Positions 39,583 to 49,962 of a DNA stretch of 64,000 nt are shown here, piece by piece (the stretch's first letter is position 1; the number at the start of each line of letters is the position of its first letter). Origin of the DNA: Vibrio fortis (GTDB lineage: Bacteria > Pseudomonadota > Gammaproteobacteria > Enterobacterales > Vibrionaceae). The notes beneath the pieces are model-generated. The model saw only the letters and a program-made list of their open reading frames with translations. It did no database searches and was not told where the DNA came from. Made by a program: the position numbers and the translations under genes. The stretch spans positions 62,001 to 126,000 of the forward strand of contig NZ_JFFR01000023.1 of assembly GCF_000695685.1 (NCBI RefSeq), in the 5' to 3' direction.

Positions 39583-39605
39583 TTTTGAGATAAAGGATAT
39601 TTTCA

Positions 39606-40325
39606 ATGGCAACTCCACATATTAATGCTGAAATGGGCGCATTCGCAGACGTTGTTCTTATGCCGGGTGACCCGCTACGTGCTAAATACATCGCAGAAAC
39701 ATTCCTAGATGATGTTGTTCAGGTGTGTGATGTTCGCAACATGTTTGGTTACACAGGTACTTACAAAGGTCGTAAGATCTCTGTGATGGGCCACGGTATG
39801 GGCATCCCATCGTGCTCTATCTACGCGACAGAGCTTATTAAAGACTTTGGTGTGAAGAAAATCATCCGTGTTGGCAGCTGTGGTGCGGTTAGCGAAGATA
39901 TTAAAGTGCGCGATGTTGTTATCGGCATGGGTGCTTGTACCGATTCAAAAGTGAACCGTATTCGCTTTAAAGGTCATGACTTTGCTGCAATTGCTGACTA
40001 CAAAATGGTTCGTGCAGCTGAAGACGCGGCAAAAGCGCGCGGTGTTGACGTAAAAGTCGGTAACCTATTCTCAGCTGAGCTGTTCTACACTCCAGATCCA
40101 GAAATGTTCGAAGTTATGGACAAGTACGGCATCGTTGGCGTTGAGATGGAAGCGGCTGGTATCTACGGTGTATGTGCTGAATACGGCGCGAAAGCACTGA
40201 CTATCTGTACTGTTTCAGACCACATTAAAACAGGCGAGCAAACCACATCTGATGAGCGTCAAACGACTTTCAATGACATGATGGTAATTGCACTAGACTC
40301 TGTTCTACTGGGTGACGATGAGTAA
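39606..40325 (+). CDS. deoD: Purine nucleoside phosphorylase
   Basis: Hexameric PNP that cleaves purine (deoxy)nucleosides. 239 residues as in E. coli. Start region [27 protein letters not shown] (in parts: [20 protein letters not shown]), IRVGSCGAV phosphate site, [10 protein letters not shown] nucleoside site and TVSDH base site. AAGGA before the ATG. Last gene of the deo operon. Confidence 0.97.
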   Translation: MATPHINAEMGAFADVVLMPGDPLRAKYIAETFLDDVVQVCDVRNMFGYTGTYKGRKISVMGHGMGIPSCSIYATELIKDFGVKKIIRVGSCGAVSEDIKVRDVVIGMGACTDSKVNRIRFKGHDFAAIADYKMVRAAEDAAKARGVDVKVGNLFSAELFYTPDPEMFEVMDKYGIVGVEMEAAGIYGVCAEYGAKALTICTVSDHIKTGEQTTSDERQTTFNDMMVIALDSVLLGDDE

Positions 40326-40356
40326 TCGAAAGCCTCAGTATACTTTGAGCTGAATG

Positions 40357-40393
40357 AAAAAAGCCCCTGCAGTCTCGACTGTAGGGGCTTTTT
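40357..40393 (+). terminator. Terminator after deoD
   Basis: AAAAGCCCCTGCAGT/ACTGTAGGGGCTTTT stem with a CTCG loop, T-run on the plus strand and A-tract before it, so it may also end smp transcription. Confidence 0.9.
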
Positions 40394-40420
40394 ATTGTTT
40401 GGTTTAATTGGGTTTGCCTG

Positions 40421-41035
40421 CTAAGAGTTAACGTTCTTGAGTAGCAGGTTCTCGCCTGATTTGGACTTGCCGCGTCTGAGGATTAATAGAATAAACAGCA
40501 CGCCACTAACAAATCCCATCACTACCATACCAATCATATAGCGGTCACTCTTGCGATAATGGTGATCTGAGATAGCCGTGACTCGGCCGGTCTCAAAAGT
40601 CACTCGGATAAAACCTATTATGGTGTTTTCCGGAGAGTAGATAGGCTCAACCAACTGTTGTTTGCCGATACTAGCTGTAGAAAGCGGAGTGTCTAACCCA
40701 AGCACTTCACGAACCGTTAGCGCTTTTTCACTCGATGCTAAACGAATACCTTCAGCGTTGTAGATTGTAGTATCAAAAACCAGTCGGTCTTGAGATAGCT
40801 GATTGGTAAGCTCTAACAGGCGCTCTTGATCTTGCTGAATGATCATTTTGCTCGCAGACAGCGACGCTTGTGAGATCAGAACCTTGGTTAGAGTTTCGAG
40901 TTGTTTGGCTTGAATTTTCTCATTACCTTTACTGATCACTACGGTATTTTTGATGGTGACCACCAACATAGCGGCTAATAAAATCAGCGCTAAGATACGC
41001 AGTGCATTGCGTAATGAGAACAGCGATTCATTCAT
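40421..41035 (-). CDS. smp: Inner-membrane protein Smp/YtjB
   Basis: Two membrane helices (about residues 10-30 and 167-187) flank a periplasmic region of about 135 residues with a coiled N-terminal part (IQAKQLETLTKVLISQASL). 204 residues. Divergent from serB, exactly as smp (ytjB) in E. coli, which gives the name. Function unknown in E. coli; a related Vibrio protein was named AhpA. Only weak sequence features otherwise. Confidence 0.87.
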   Translation of the reverse strand: MNESLFSLRNALRILALILLAAMLVVTIKNTVVISKGNEKIQAKQLETLTKVLISQASLSASKMIIQQDQERLLELTNQLSQDRLVFDTTIYNAEGIRLASSEKALTVREVLGLDTPLSTASIGKQQLVEPIYSPENTIIGFIRVTFETGRVTAISDHHYRKSDRYMIGMVVMGFVSGVLFILLILRRGKSKSGENLLLKNVNS

Positions 41036-41144
41036 GATTCATCTCGCCTGAAATAAACAAATGTTATGATTAAGGTATATTGAGACTTGCACATGTAAAT
41101 TGCAATAGGTTAACGTCTAGCTAAGTTAATTAGGAATCATACAC

Positions 41145-42125
41145 ATGGACGCACAGAAACTCTTGCCTATCAAAAGGCATACTACACTGTTAACTCGACT
41201 CCCGGAGACGCGATTCGCCTCTCAACTGGCCAAATCAAAGGCAAACTGGATCGTGTTTGGTGAGTATCTTTCTCCTCAAGCCTTCGATGACATCGACTTT
41301 TTCACAGGCTTCTACAACACCATTCTAGACACTTGGAAAGTGGGCAAATACGAAGTTGCTCTGATGTCTGGACAACTTACTCCTGCGCATGAAGAGATCT
41401 TACAGGGTCTAAAACTGGATTACGCTTGCCTAAGCGAAGTTCCAGACTTATCGAAGCCGGGTTTGATTGTGATGGATATGGACTCCACAGCGATCCAAAT
41501 TGAATGCATCGATGAGATTGCAAAACTGGCGGGTGTGGGTGAGCTGGTATCCGATATTACAGAGCGCGCAATGCAGGGCGAACTCGACTTTGAACAGAGC
41601 CTCCGTCAACGTGTTGGTGCACTGAAAGACGCCGATGAAGCTATCTTGGAGCAGGTGCGCAGTACACTACCATTCATGCCAGATTTGGTAGAGTTGGTGA
41701 ACACTCTGAATAAGCTAGGATGGAAAACGGCCATTGCATCGGGCGGCTTTACCTACTTCTCTGACTACCTTAAAGACACTCTTAATCTCGATTACGCACA
41801 ATCTAACACCTTGGAAATCGTCAATGGTAAGCTGACAGGGCAAGTGTTGGGCGATGTTGTATCAGCACAAACCAAAGCAGATATCCTTATTGAACTTGCT
41901 GACGAGCATGAGATTGAGCTGCACAATACGGTGGCTGTCGGTGATGGTGCCAACGACTTGGTGATGATGAAAGCGGCAGGTTTGGGTATTGCTTATCACG
42001 CTAAACCGAAAGTTGAGCAGCAAGCACAGTCTGCAGTGCGTTACTCAGGGTTGGGCGGCGTGCTCTGTATTCTTTCTGGTGTATTGGCTAAGCATCAAAA
42101 AATCAGCTGGCAAGTGAAACCATAG
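41145..42125 (+). CDS. serB: Phosphoserine phosphatase
   Basis: Last step of serine synthesis. 326 residues. N-terminal ACT-like domain (about 1-110), then HAD phosphatase with motif I MDMDSTAI (nucleophile Asp), motif II ASGGFT, and motif III GDGANDLVMMKAAG. ECIDEIAKLAG cap region typical of SerB. The region between smp and serB (41036-41144) holds both promoters. Confidence 0.96.
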   Translation: MDAQKLLPIKRHTTLLTRLPETRFASQLAKSKANWIVFGEYLSPQAFDDIDFFTGFYNTILDTWKVGKYEVALMSGQLTPAHEEILQGLKLDYACLSEVPDLSKPGLIVMDMDSTAIQIECIDEIAKLAGVGELVSDITERAMQGELDFEQSLRQRVGALKDADEAILEQVRSTLPFMPDLVELVNTLNKLGWKTAIASGGFTYFSDYLKDTLNLDYAQSNTLEIVNGKLTGQVLGDVVSAQTKADILIELADEHEIELHNTVAVGDGANDLVMMKAAGLGIAYHAKPKVEQQAQSAVRYSGLGGVLCILSGVLAKHQKISWQVKP

Positions 42126-42144
42126 TATCCTTGTTTATAGATAG

Positions 42145-42172
42145 AAAAAGCAGGCCTTAGAGCCTGCTTTTT
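42145..42172. terminator. Bidirectional terminator between serB and the PilZ gene
   Basis: AAAAGCAGGC-CTTAGA-GCCTGCTTTT with A-tract and T-run; serves both convergent genes. Confidence 0.9.
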
Positions 42173-42209
42173 TAATGGGTTTTGATAATAGCTGAATGAT
42201 GTAGATCGG

Positions 42210-44558
42210 CTATTTGGTCAGCTCGAGTCTGATTAGCACTTCATCTGTGATATCACACATTTCGCCATAACCAATAAAGGCCGTCACTTCATTTTCGAGT
42301 TTCTTCGCTTGGTACATACTAATCCGCGCAATCGCCTCTAAATCAGATTGGAATAGGCTAGTCAGTGGGTCGAAAACTGGTGCGGTTGATACTCGTAAAA
42401 CGTAGAGCTCCCCCATATGCTGAGCTTTCTTGATGAACATGATCCGCTCTTTAACCGATTTGAACTCTCGGCTTAGCTTGGTATGTACCGATTGAATCTT
42501 GTCACCAAATTTAACCGCAGCCACGTAAACATCATGATGCTTTGGGCCTGCTCCCTCTATTTTCTTTAGCGGATCCGCTAATAGAGTATTACTGTGCCCC
42601 TTAAATATCGGCTCTAGTGACAACTTATGGTTGTGTCCAAGCTTCGCCAACAAGCTCAAGTAGTTATTGAGTGGGAAGTTAACCCCAATGATCTTACAAC
42701 GCAGCTTTGAGCTTGGTTTATCAATAAAGATTGGGTTACTGACCATTTTACTCAATAGTACATTGTGGAGGGATTCCAACAGTGAGTGAGTCGGTAGTAT
42801 CTCTTTCTTTTTGATCAGTTTGTTTTGGTTATGATCAATGAGACCATTAAGAAAGGCCACGGTACGCATGGTTTTTCCCGTTTCATCGATCGCCAGCTGA
42901 ACATTCTTACCGTTCGGGCTAACACGGATTACTCGGTAAGGTACGGCGCTCAGTGGTAGCTTCTTATCATAGAGCTGTAGCTCATTGAAATTGATGATTA
43001 CAGGATCGTCGATCTTGAGTACCAATGGCTGCTCTAATGCGATGCTTAAGCCACGCTTGGAAAGATCCTGAGTATGACCATTCGCGGTTGCACCATCGCC
43101 TGCAGTGATCTGCAGTGGTGACTTAAACTGATAGCGTGGCTCTTTGCGGCGAGACTGAGAATCAAAGTAGATGCTCTGAATATTACCAACAACGGTGCGA
43201 GCATGGCGGAACTTATTCAGCTCACTGCTGGCAATACGTGGTTTTTCTGTAAGCAGGTAGTCGTCCGCACTGTCGTCAGCACCGATCTCTTGCAAGATAC
43301 CACAGTGGGTCAATTGCTCTGAGCTTCTTGCGAGATCTTTCGAGTGCTGAGCTAATGCTTGTTGCTCTTCTTCGGACAGTTCAAAAACAGAGAACTTAAA
43401 GGTTTTCCAGCTCGATCTCTTAGCACCAATATGCCAGAACAGTTGGCGCTGCTCGCGAGTTGCTTCTGGCAACATCATTGAGTAGAACAGCGTCTTATTT
43501 TGGTGCTCGTGAGTGAACGAGTAGATAACATTACTCGTGCCTTTCACGCCGGGCTTCGCTAATTGGTTCATACGTTGCTCATTAAACAACGTACCTAAAG
43601 CTTGTTGGTTACGCTCATCATGCCAATATTGCCAAAGAGGGTGGTTGTTATCGGTCAGTAGAGCTAGCTTGAGCTCACTACCGCTAAAAAAGAGAGGCAA
43701 GTTACAGGTGTGCTTGAGGTATGTATGCTCGATTCCGCGAGTACGGGTGCGAATGATGCGATCTTGGTTCTCGTGCTGAGTCTTCTTGCTGTTGCTGTTA
43801 AGTGACTCTTCGATTAAACGACCGACGATATTACTGTCGCAAACGCGTACTGTTCTTAAAAACTTAACGGCATTGTTATCGTAAGAGTCGTCGATACCAA
43901 GAATTCGAAACTCGGTGGTTTTATCGACTCCCGGCTCTTTCGACTTTTCGACCAGTTCAGTAAATTTGACGCCAACCACTTCGCCAAGGTTGTACTTGAA
44001 TGCGCTTGGCACCTTGAATTTCCCGCCTGATGGCGATATATCCACAGTCACACCATGCAGCACTTGGCCTTTTGAGGTTGTTATCTCGACTTGTGACGCA
44101 ACTTTTAGGCGGTTCTCTTGACGTTTTAAATCATAACCAAGATTAATGGGTTCCGCTTCATAAGGACTATTAGCACTGGTGACGCCGTTGTCTTCTTGCT
44201 GAGTAGTATTGATTTGGTTGTTGACTGGCTGAGTTCGCGGAGACATGACCATCTCCCAAACGCCTTCAGTGTAGCCGCGAAACTTCTTTGTGCCGCGCTG
44301 ATAGGCATTAAGTGCGATATCATCGAGCCAGTGTTTACGCCCATCTAGGGTAAACTGGTGACATTCGTCGTCGATACGGCCGCGTAAATCGATACTCTTG
44401 GTACACGGAGCCATGATACGATTCAGTTCCATTTTAACGAGCAATTTCAGAGACGGGGATTCACCCTCTGTCATTTGTGATAGAAGGAAATCGAAATCCT
44501 CAGCGTGATAGGCTGGGATGAGTCGCTCTGCTACAGATAGAATTTCAGATTGCTGCAT
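42210..44558 (-). CDS. plzC: Double PilZ-domain c-di-GMP receptor, PlzC-like
   Basis: Soluble 782-residue protein with two PilZ domains. First: RQENR (146-150) and DISPSG (173-178). Second: RRKEPR (470-475) and DLSKRG (498-503). Both carry the RxxxR and DxSxxG c-di-GMP contacts, so both could bind. The spacer (about 270-460) and C-terminal third are of unknown fold. Position between serB and radA matches V. cholerae PlzC, as I recall. Minus strand, alone. No catalytic motif seen. Confidence 0.85.
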   Translation of the reverse strand: MQQSEILSVAERLIPAYHAEDFDFLLSQMTEGESPSLKLLVKMELNRIMAPCTKSIDLRGRIDDECHQFTLDGRKHWLDDIALNAYQRGTKKFRGYTEGVWEMVMSPRTQPVNNQINTTQQEDNGVTSANSPYEAEPINLGYDLKRQENRLKVASQVEITTSKGQVLHGVTVDISPSGGKFKVPSAFKYNLGEVVGVKFTELVEKSKEPGVDKTTEFRILGIDDSYDNNAVKFLRTVRVCDSNIVGRLIEESLNSNSKKTQHENQDRIIRTRTRGIEHTYLKHTCNLPLFFSGSELKLALLTDNNHPLWQYWHDERNQQALGTLFNEQRMNQLAKPGVKGTSNVIYSFTHEHQNKTLFYSMMLPEATREQRQLFWHIGAKRSSWKTFKFSVFELSEEEQQALAQHSKDLARSSEQLTHCGILQEIGADDSADDYLLTEKPRIASSELNKFRHARTVVGNIQSIYFDSQSRRKEPRYQFKSPLQITAGDGATANGHTQDLSKRGLSIALEQPLVLKIDDPVIINFNELQLYDKKLPLSAVPYRVIRVSPNGKNVQLAIDETGKTMRTVAFLNGLIDHNQNKLIKKKEILPTHSLLESLHNVLLSKMVSNPIFIDKPSSKLRCKIIGVNFPLNNYLSLLAKLGHNHKLSLEPIFKGHSNTLLADPLKKIEGAGPKHHDVYVAAVKFGDKIQSVHTKLSREFKSVKERIMFIKKAQHMGELYVLRVSTAPVFDPLTSLFQSDLEAIARISMYQAKKLENEVTAFIGYGEMCDITDEVLIRLELTK

Positions 44559-44719
44559 ACTTTTATTGTTAGAATGGATAGTGCACTTATGTTATCGACT
44601 AGTTTAAATCGATCTTTAAGTATAACTGGTACGACTGCAACGATTATTTTAATCCGTACGGTCAACGACATCACAATTTGACAACATCATCGTGTAACGA
44701 AGTAAATTATTGAGGTTTT

Positions 44720-46099
44720 ATGGCTAAGGCAAAACGAGCTTATGTATGTAATGACTGCGGCGCAGACTTCCCGCGCTGGCAGGGGCAATGTAATGCATGC
44801 GGAGCTTGGAACACAATCACAGAGGTAAGGCTCGCTGCATCACCTCAGGTTGCACGTAATGAGAGACTCACCGGTTACGCAGGTAGCGCAACAGAGTCGA
44901 GTGTTCAAACCCTTTCAGAGATCGATCTGCAAGAAGTACCAAGGTTTAGCAGTGGCTTTAAAGAGCTCGATCGCGTTCTTGGTGGTGGTGTGGTGCCGGG
45001 TGCGGCGATTCTTATCGGTGGTAACCCAGGTGCAGGTAAGTCGACTCTATTATTACAGACGATGTGTCTGCTCTCTTCACAGCTTCCGACCTTATATGTA
45101 ACAGGTGAGGAATCCTTGCAGCAGGTGGCGATGCGCGCTTCGCGTTTAGGGCTACCGAAAGAGCATCTGAAAATGTTGTCGGAAACCAATGTTGATAAGA
45201 TCTGTCAGGTTGCGGAGAAAGAGCAACCGAAGATCATGGTTATCGACTCGATTCAGGTTATGCACGTCGCCGATGTTCAGTCATCGCCGGGCAGTGTAGC
45301 TCAGGTTCGTGAGTCAGCAACCGCACTGACTCGTTTTGCTAAGCAGAATAATGTGGCTATTTTCCTTGTTGGTCACGTAACTAAAGATGGCACGCTGGCG
45401 GGGCCGAAAGTTCTAGAGCACATCATTGACTGTTCGGTACTGCTTGATGGTGGCACTGATAGCCGCTTTAGAACGCTGCGCAGCCATAAGAACCGTTTTG
45501 GTGCGGTAAATGAGCTTGGTGTGTTCGCAATGACAGGACAAGGGCTGAAAGAAGTCTCCAATCCTTCAGCTATTTTCCTTTCTCGTGGTGAAGAAGAAAC
45601 GTCGGGAAGCTCAGTGATGGTGATCTGGGAGGGTACGCGTCCACTTCTTGTTGAGATACAAGCGCTGGTGGATTATTCCCAATTGGCTAATCCACGTCGA
45701 GTGGCGGTTGGTCTTGAGCAAAATCGCCTCTCTTTATTACTCGCCGTGCTGCATAAACATGGCGGACTGCAAATGGCCGACCAAGATGTGTTTGTGAATG
45801 TCGTCGGTGGTGTTAAAGTAACCGAAACCAGTGCTGACCTAGCATTAGTGATGGCACTGTTGTCTAGCTTTAGAGACAGAGCACTGCCTAAAGATGTGGT
45901 CGTGTTTGGTGAAGTTGGTTTGGCGGGAGAGATTAGACCGGTCCCAAGTGGGCAAGAGCGTCTAAACGAAGCCTTCAAGCATGGCTTTAAAAAAGCGATC
46001 GTGCCGGCGGCGAATATGCCTAAGGGTGGTATCCCAGGGATGCAAATCCACGGAGTGAAAAAACTGTCAGAAGCAATTAGTGCTTTTGATGAGTTGTAA
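44720..46099 (+). CDS. radA: DNA repair protein RadA
   Basis: RecA-like hexameric helicase that promotes D-loop branch migration. 459 residues. Zinc finger CNDCG...CNACG near the N-terminus, Walker A GGNPGAGKST (about 95-104), Walker B IMVIDSIQ, the RadA-specific KNRFG motif and a C-terminal Lon-protease-like domain. Conserved next to serB/plzC. Confidence 0.97.
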   Translation: MAKAKRAYVCNDCGADFPRWQGQCNACGAWNTITEVRLAASPQVARNERLTGYAGSATESSVQTLSEIDLQEVPRFSSGFKELDRVLGGGVVPGAAILIGGNPGAGKSTLLLQTMCLLSSQLPTLYVTGEESLQQVAMRASRLGLPKEHLKMLSETNVDKICQVAEKEQPKIMVIDSIQVMHVADVQSSPGSVAQVRESATALTRFAKQNNVAIFLVGHVTKDGTLAGPKVLEHIIDCSVLLDGGTDSRFRTLRSHKNRFGAVNELGVFAMTGQGLKEVSNPSAIFLSRGEEETSGSSVMVIWEGTRPLLVEIQALVDYSQLANPRRVAVGLEQNRLSLLLAVLHKHGGLQMADQDVFVNVVGGVKVTETSADLALVMALLSSFRDRALPKDVVVFGEVGLAGEIRPVPSGQERLNEAFKHGFKKAIVPAANMPKGGIPGMQIHGVKKLSEAISAFDEL

Positions 46100-46138
46100 T
46101 AAAGCTAAGTTAGGCTAATCTATACAGCAGCAAATCAA

Positions 46139-46173
46139 ATTGGGTTTGCTAATCGTCTTTCTGCGAGCCCAAT
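46139..46173 (+). repeat. Hairpin after radA
   Basis: ATTGGGTTTGC/GCGAGCCCAAT stem, 11 pairs including two G-U, 13-base loop, no T-run. Confidence 0.55.
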
Positions 46174-46182
46174 ATTAAAATT

Positions 46183-46205
46183 AACAACCGCTTAGGTTGT
46201 TTCTA
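46183..46205 (+). terminator. Weak terminator-like hairpin before fusA2
   Basis: AACAACC-GCTTA-GGTTGTT stem followed by TCT, a short broken T-run. Confidence 0.45.
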
Positions 46206-46288
46206 CAGAGCACTTTTCCTTTCTTATTGTGGAAAGGCAAAAGTTTTTTAGTCTCAAATGCATGCAAAGCTATCAGTCTTCACAGATT

Positions 46289-46298
46289 GTGATATACT
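46289..46298 (+). promoter_or_regulatory. fusA2 promoter (extended -10)
   Basis: TGTGATATACT: TATACT at 46293-46298 with the TG extension just before it, then a GC-rich discriminator (CTGCGCGC), like stringently controlled translation genes. Confidence 0.55.
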
Positions 46299-46335
46299 CT
46301 GCGCGCATTTTATATCCTATTAACAGAGTAAGACA

Positions 46336-48423
46336 ATGGCAGATTTATCGAAATACAGAAACATTGGTATTTTCGCGCACGTTGATGCGGGTAAAACAAC
46401 TACCACTGAGCGTATCCTTAAGCTAACTGGTCAAATCCACAAGACTGGTGAAGTACATGACGGCGAATCAACGACTGACTTCATGGAACAGGAAGCTGAG
46501 CGCGGTATTACTATCCAATCAGCAGCAGTAAGCTGTTTCTGGAACGGTCACCGTCTAAACGTTATCGATACTCCTGGACACGTTGACTTCACAGTTGAAG
46601 TATACCGTTCTCTTAAAGTTCTTGATGGCGGTGTTGGTGTATTCTGTGGTTCTGGTGGTGTTGAACCACAATCAGAAACTAACTGGCGTTACGCTAACGA
46701 ATCAGAAGTATCTCGTCTGATCTTCGTTAACAAACTAGACCGTATGGGCGCAGACTTCTACAACGTTGTTGACCAAGTTAAAAACGTTCTAGGTGCAAAC
46801 CCACTAGTTATGGTTCTACCAATCGGTCGTGAAGACGACTTCGTTGGTGTTGTAGACCTACTAAGCCGTAAAGCTTACGTATGGGACGACTCTGGTCTTC
46901 CAGAAAACTACGAAATCCAAGACATCCCAGCTGACATGGTTGATGATGTTGAGCAATACCGTGAAGAGCTAATCGAAACTGCTGTTGAGCAAGACGATGA
47001 TCTAATGGAAGCTTACATGGAAGGTGAAGAGCCTTCTATCGAAGACATCAAGCGTTGTATCCGTAAAGGTACTCGTGACCTAGCATTCTTCCCAACATTC
47101 TGTGGTTCTGCATTTAAGAACAAGGGTGTTCAGCTAGTACTAGACGCTGTTGTAGATTACCTACCAGCTCCAACTGAAGTTGATCCACAGCCTCTAACTG
47201 ATAAAGAGACTGGCGAACCAACTGGTGAAGTTGCAACTGTATCTGCAGATGAGCCACTACGTGCTCTAGCATTTAAGATCATGGACGACCGTTTCGGTGC
47301 ACTAACGTTCATCCGTATCTACTCTGGTCGCATGAAGAAGGGTGATACTATCCTTAACGCTGCAACTGGTAAGACTGAGCGTATCGGCCGTATGGTTGAG
47401 ATGCAAGCTGATGACCGTAACGAGCTAACTGAAGCTCAAGCTGGTGACATCATCGCAGTTGTTGGTATGAAGAACGTTCAAACTGGTCACACTCTATGTG
47501 ATCCTAAGCACGAATGTACTCTAGAGCCAATGATCTTCCCAGAACCAGTAATCTCTATCGCTGTAGCGCCTAAAGATAAAGGTTCTACTGAGAAGATGGG
47601 TATCGCTATCGGTAAGATGGTTGCAGAAGATCCATCTTTCCAAGTTGAGACTGACGAAGATTCAGGTGAAACTATCCTGAAAGGTATGGGTGAACTTCAC
47701 CTAGACATCAAGGTAGACATCCTTAAGCGTACATACGGCGTTGAGCTAACTGTAGGTGCTCCACAAGTAGCTTACCGTGAAACTATCACTCAAGCGATTG
47801 AAGATAGCTACACGCACAAGAAGCAATCTGGTGGTTCAGGTCAGTTCGGTAAGATCGACTACCGCATCAAACCAGGTGAGCCAAACTCTGGCTTCACGTT
47901 CTCTTCAACAGTTGTTGGTGGTAACGTACCTAAAGAATTCTGGCCTGCAGTAGAGAAAGGCTTCGAGTCTATGATGGATAACGGTGTTCTTGCTGGCTTC
48001 CCAACTCTAGACGTTGAAGTTGAACTATTCGACGGTGGCTTCCACGCAGTTGACTCGTCTGCAATCGCATTCGAAATCGCAGCGAAAGGCGCATTCCGTC
48101 AATCTATGCCAAAAGCTGGCGCGCAACTTCTTGAGCCAATCATGAACGTTGACGTGTTCACTCCAGAAGATCACGTTGGTGATGTAATCGGTGACCTTAA
48201 CCGTCGTCGTGGTATGATCAAAGACCAACAAGCTGGTGCTACTGGCGTACGTATTAAAGCTGACGTACCTCTATCAGAAATGTTTGGTTACATCGGTCAC
48301 CTACGTACAATTACTTCTGGTCGTGGTCAATTCTCTATGGAATTCGCACACTACGCACCATGTCCAGCAAACGTTGCTGAAGAAGTAATCGCAAAAGCTA
48401 AAGAAGAGAAAGAAAACAAGTAA
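46336..48423 (+). CDS. fusA2: Elongation factor G, second copy (EF-G2)
   Basis: Translational GTPase for ribosome translocation. 695 residues. G1 [11 protein letters not shown]2 [10 protein letters not shown]3 [10 protein letters not shown]4 NKLDRMG, then domains II-V ending in [16 protein letters not shown]. cholerae has a second fusA beside radA, which I recall as fusA-2; the str-operon copy is not in this window. Strong codon bias suggests high expression. GAGTAAG lies before the ATG. Confidence 0.93.
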   Translation: MADLSKYRNIGIFAHVDAGKTTTTERILKLTGQIHKTGEVHDGESTTDFMEQEAERGITIQSAAVSCFWNGHRLNVIDTPGHVDFTVEVYRSLKVLDGGVGVFCGSGGVEPQSETNWRYANESEVSRLIFVNKLDRMGADFYNVVDQVKNVLGANPLVMVLPIGREDDFVGVVDLLSRKAYVWDDSGLPENYEIQDIPADMVDDVEQYREELIETAVEQDDDLMEAYMEGEEPSIEDIKRCIRKGTRDLAFFPTFCGSAFKNKGVQLVLDAVVDYLPAPTEVDPQPLTDKETGEPTGEVATVSADEPLRALAFKIMDDRFGALTFIRIYSGRMKKGDTILNAATGKTERIGRMVEMQADDRNELTEAQAGDIIAVVGMKNVQTGHTLCDPKHECTLEPMIFPEPVISIAVAPKDKGSTEKMGIAIGKMVAEDPSFQVETDEDSGETILKGMGELHLDIKVDILKRTYGVELTVGAPQVAYRETITQAIEDSYTHKKQSGGSGQFGKIDYRIKPGEPNSGFTFSSTVVGGNVPKEFWPAVEKGFESMMDNGVLAGFPTLDVEVELFDGGFHAVDSSAIAFEIAAKGAFRQSMPKAGAQLLEPIMNVDVFTPEDHVGDVIGDLNRRRGMIKDQQAGATGVRIKADVPLSEMFGYIGHLRTITSGRGQFSMEFAHYAPCPANVAEEVIAKAKEEKENK

Positions 48424-48448
48424 TTGTTTTTAGAATCTAATTAGTTTT

Positions 48449-48485
48449 AAAGCCCCGCAAGTGAAAGCTTGCGGGGCTTTTGTTT
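48449..48485 (+). terminator. Terminator after fusA2
   Basis: AAAGCCCCGCAAG-TGAAAG-CTTGCGGGGCTTT stem with TTTG tail. Confidence 0.9.
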
Positions 48486-48500
48486 TATGGGGATCATAGT

Positions 48501-48556
<56 letters not shown>

Positions 48557-48638
48557 TGATGTGGCCCCTAAAAAGTAGACACAGGGGCAATCCCCGCGAG
48601 GTAACTACGGGGAGTTGGAGTGACTTAGGGAGCGGATA
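48557..48638. other. GC-rich hairpins after the heptamer repeat
   Basis: GCCCCT/AGGGGC (about 48564-48588) and CCCCG/CGGGG (about 48593-48615) inverted repeats. The wording CCCCTAAAAAGTAGACAC recalls ends of IS3-type elements, but no transposase is present. Confidence 0.35.
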
Positions 48639-48851
48639 TTAGCGTTTTAGATCGATATAGATTTGCTCAACTTTAGTTCGAGCCCACTCTGTCTTTCGCA
48701 GAAACTTTAAGCTCGACTTGATGCTTGGGTCTTTCTTGAAGCAGTTAATGTTAACCATGTAACTCAACTCTTCCCAACCATAGTGATCGACTAGCTCAGT
48801 CAGTAGCTTTTGCAAAGTAATGCCATGCAGTGGGTTGTTTACTTGTGTCAT
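48639..48851 (-). CDS. VF530 family (DUF2132) DNA-binding-like protein
   Basis: 70 residues, typical of the VF530 family: [43 protein letters not shown]. The family is named after a V. fischeri protein with a double-helix-turn fold like the SWIB/MDM2 type; function unknown. Minus strand, short monocistronic gene. Start ATG 48851. Confidence 0.85.
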   Translation of the reverse strand: MTQVNNPLHGITLQKLLTELVDHYGWEELSYMVNINCFKKDPSIKSSLKFLRKTEWARTKVEQIYIDLKR

Positions 48852-48888
48852 GATAAGTCCAATAGGTATTTTTCGTCAGTATAGCAGC

Positions 48889-49845
48889 TTAGCCATCGGA
48901 GTTTCCGGACCATTTCAATGAGAAATCAGTATCGACGATATTAAGCTCTTCCCTTCCTTTATTACCAAACTCACTGACTTGAGTTTCTATCCATTTAGAG
49001 AAGCGTTGAATCTTGTCGCGATGAAAGTATCCCGGCGGTGCACATAAGAAGTAATTGTATTTCGGCCTTAGCGCGGTATTCCCAATTCTAACCAGCTTGC
49101 CTTCTTGCAGGTATCGATACACTAAGCTGTGTTTCACCAAAGCAACACCTTGAACCGAGAGCGCTCCCTCTAGTACAAAGTGAGAACCATCAAACTGCAA
49201 TGTCGTGTGACCGCCTTCAACGCCCACTTCATTGAGCCATATTGCCCAATCCATATCAGGCCATCGGTCTTCAATTAGTTCCGCTTTGTGCAGGTCTTCG
49301 ACACTGTATATTCCATACTTCTCCTGATAGAGCGGATGACAAACAGGGTATAGCACCTCATCCATTAACCAACGCGACTCTAGATTTGGGTAGTTACCGT
49401 GCCCGTAGCGTATACAGATATCAATACTTGAATCCTCAAAGGTGATTAGCTTGTTGGTTGGTTCAATCAGCATGGATAGGTCTGGATGTCTCTCTCTGAA
49501 GTCACCAATCCTTGGCACTAACCAGTGCTGCGCAAAGGATGGAACGGTGGAAATCGAGAGCTGATTTGGATTTGGGTCTTGGTTGATTCTTCTCACGCCA
49601 TCTTGAAGGTGAGCAAAACCTTTCTTCGCTTGAAGATACAGAACCTCTCCCTCATGAGTGAGTACAATTTTTCGGTGCTGTCTGATGAAGAGTTCGGCAC
49701 CGAGCCAGTCTTCAAGTTGCCTGATCTGTTGGCTTACCGCAGCAGCAGTTACAAACAAGGTTTCTGCAGCGAGCTTAAAGCTGCCTTTGTCAGCTGCAAT
49801 ATAGAAGTAGTAGATGCCTTGAAAGGGAGGTGTTCGTTCACTCAC
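48889..49845 (-). CDS. LysR-family transcriptional regulator (GcvA-like)
   Basis: DNA-binding HTH about 5-65 (GSFKLAAETLFVTAAAVSQQIRQLED region), effector domain about 85-300. 318 residues from GTG 49845, chosen because AAGGAA lies 8 bases upstream; the frame open to 49917 would add a 24-residue tail not seen in the family. Divergent from a DUF1127 gene, which is its likely target together with itself. Effector unknown. Confidence 0.86.
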   Translation of the reverse strand: MSERTPPFQGIYYFYIAADKGSFKLAAETLFVTAAAVSQQIRQLEDWLGAELFIRQHRKIVLTHEGEVLYLQAKKGFAHLQDGVRRINQDPNPNQLSISTVPSFAQHWLVPRIGDFRERHPDLSMLIEPTNKLITFEDSSIDICIRYGHGNYPNLESRWLMDEVLYPVCHPLYQEKYGIYSVEDLHKAELIEDRWPDMDWAIWLNEVGVEGGHTTLQFDGSHFVLEGALSVQGVALVKHSLVYRYLQEGKLVRIGNTALRPKYNYFLCAPPGYFHRDKIQRFSKWIETQVSEFGNKGREELNIVDTDFSLKWSGNSDG

Positions 49846-49915
49846 ATTAGTTTTCCTTAACTGAATGCCAATATCTATCGTTTGTCGGCTGACTGTCTTT
49901 GGTCGAATATTAGCC

Positions 49916-49933
49916 ATGTAAACAGATAAACAT
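49916..49933. promoter_or_regulatory. Inverted repeat between LysR and DUF1127 genes
   Basis: ATGT-AAACAGATAA-ACAT, imperfect T-N11-A type LysR box. Placed 30 bases before the DUF1127 start. Confidence 0.35.
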
Positions 49934-49962
49934 AGAGAATAAAAGTATAGAAGGGGTAAATT

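Noticed and set aside
48557..48638. IS element remnant
   Set aside because: Only a short likeness to IS ends; no transposase fragment or target duplication could be seen. Kept as a low-confidence note.
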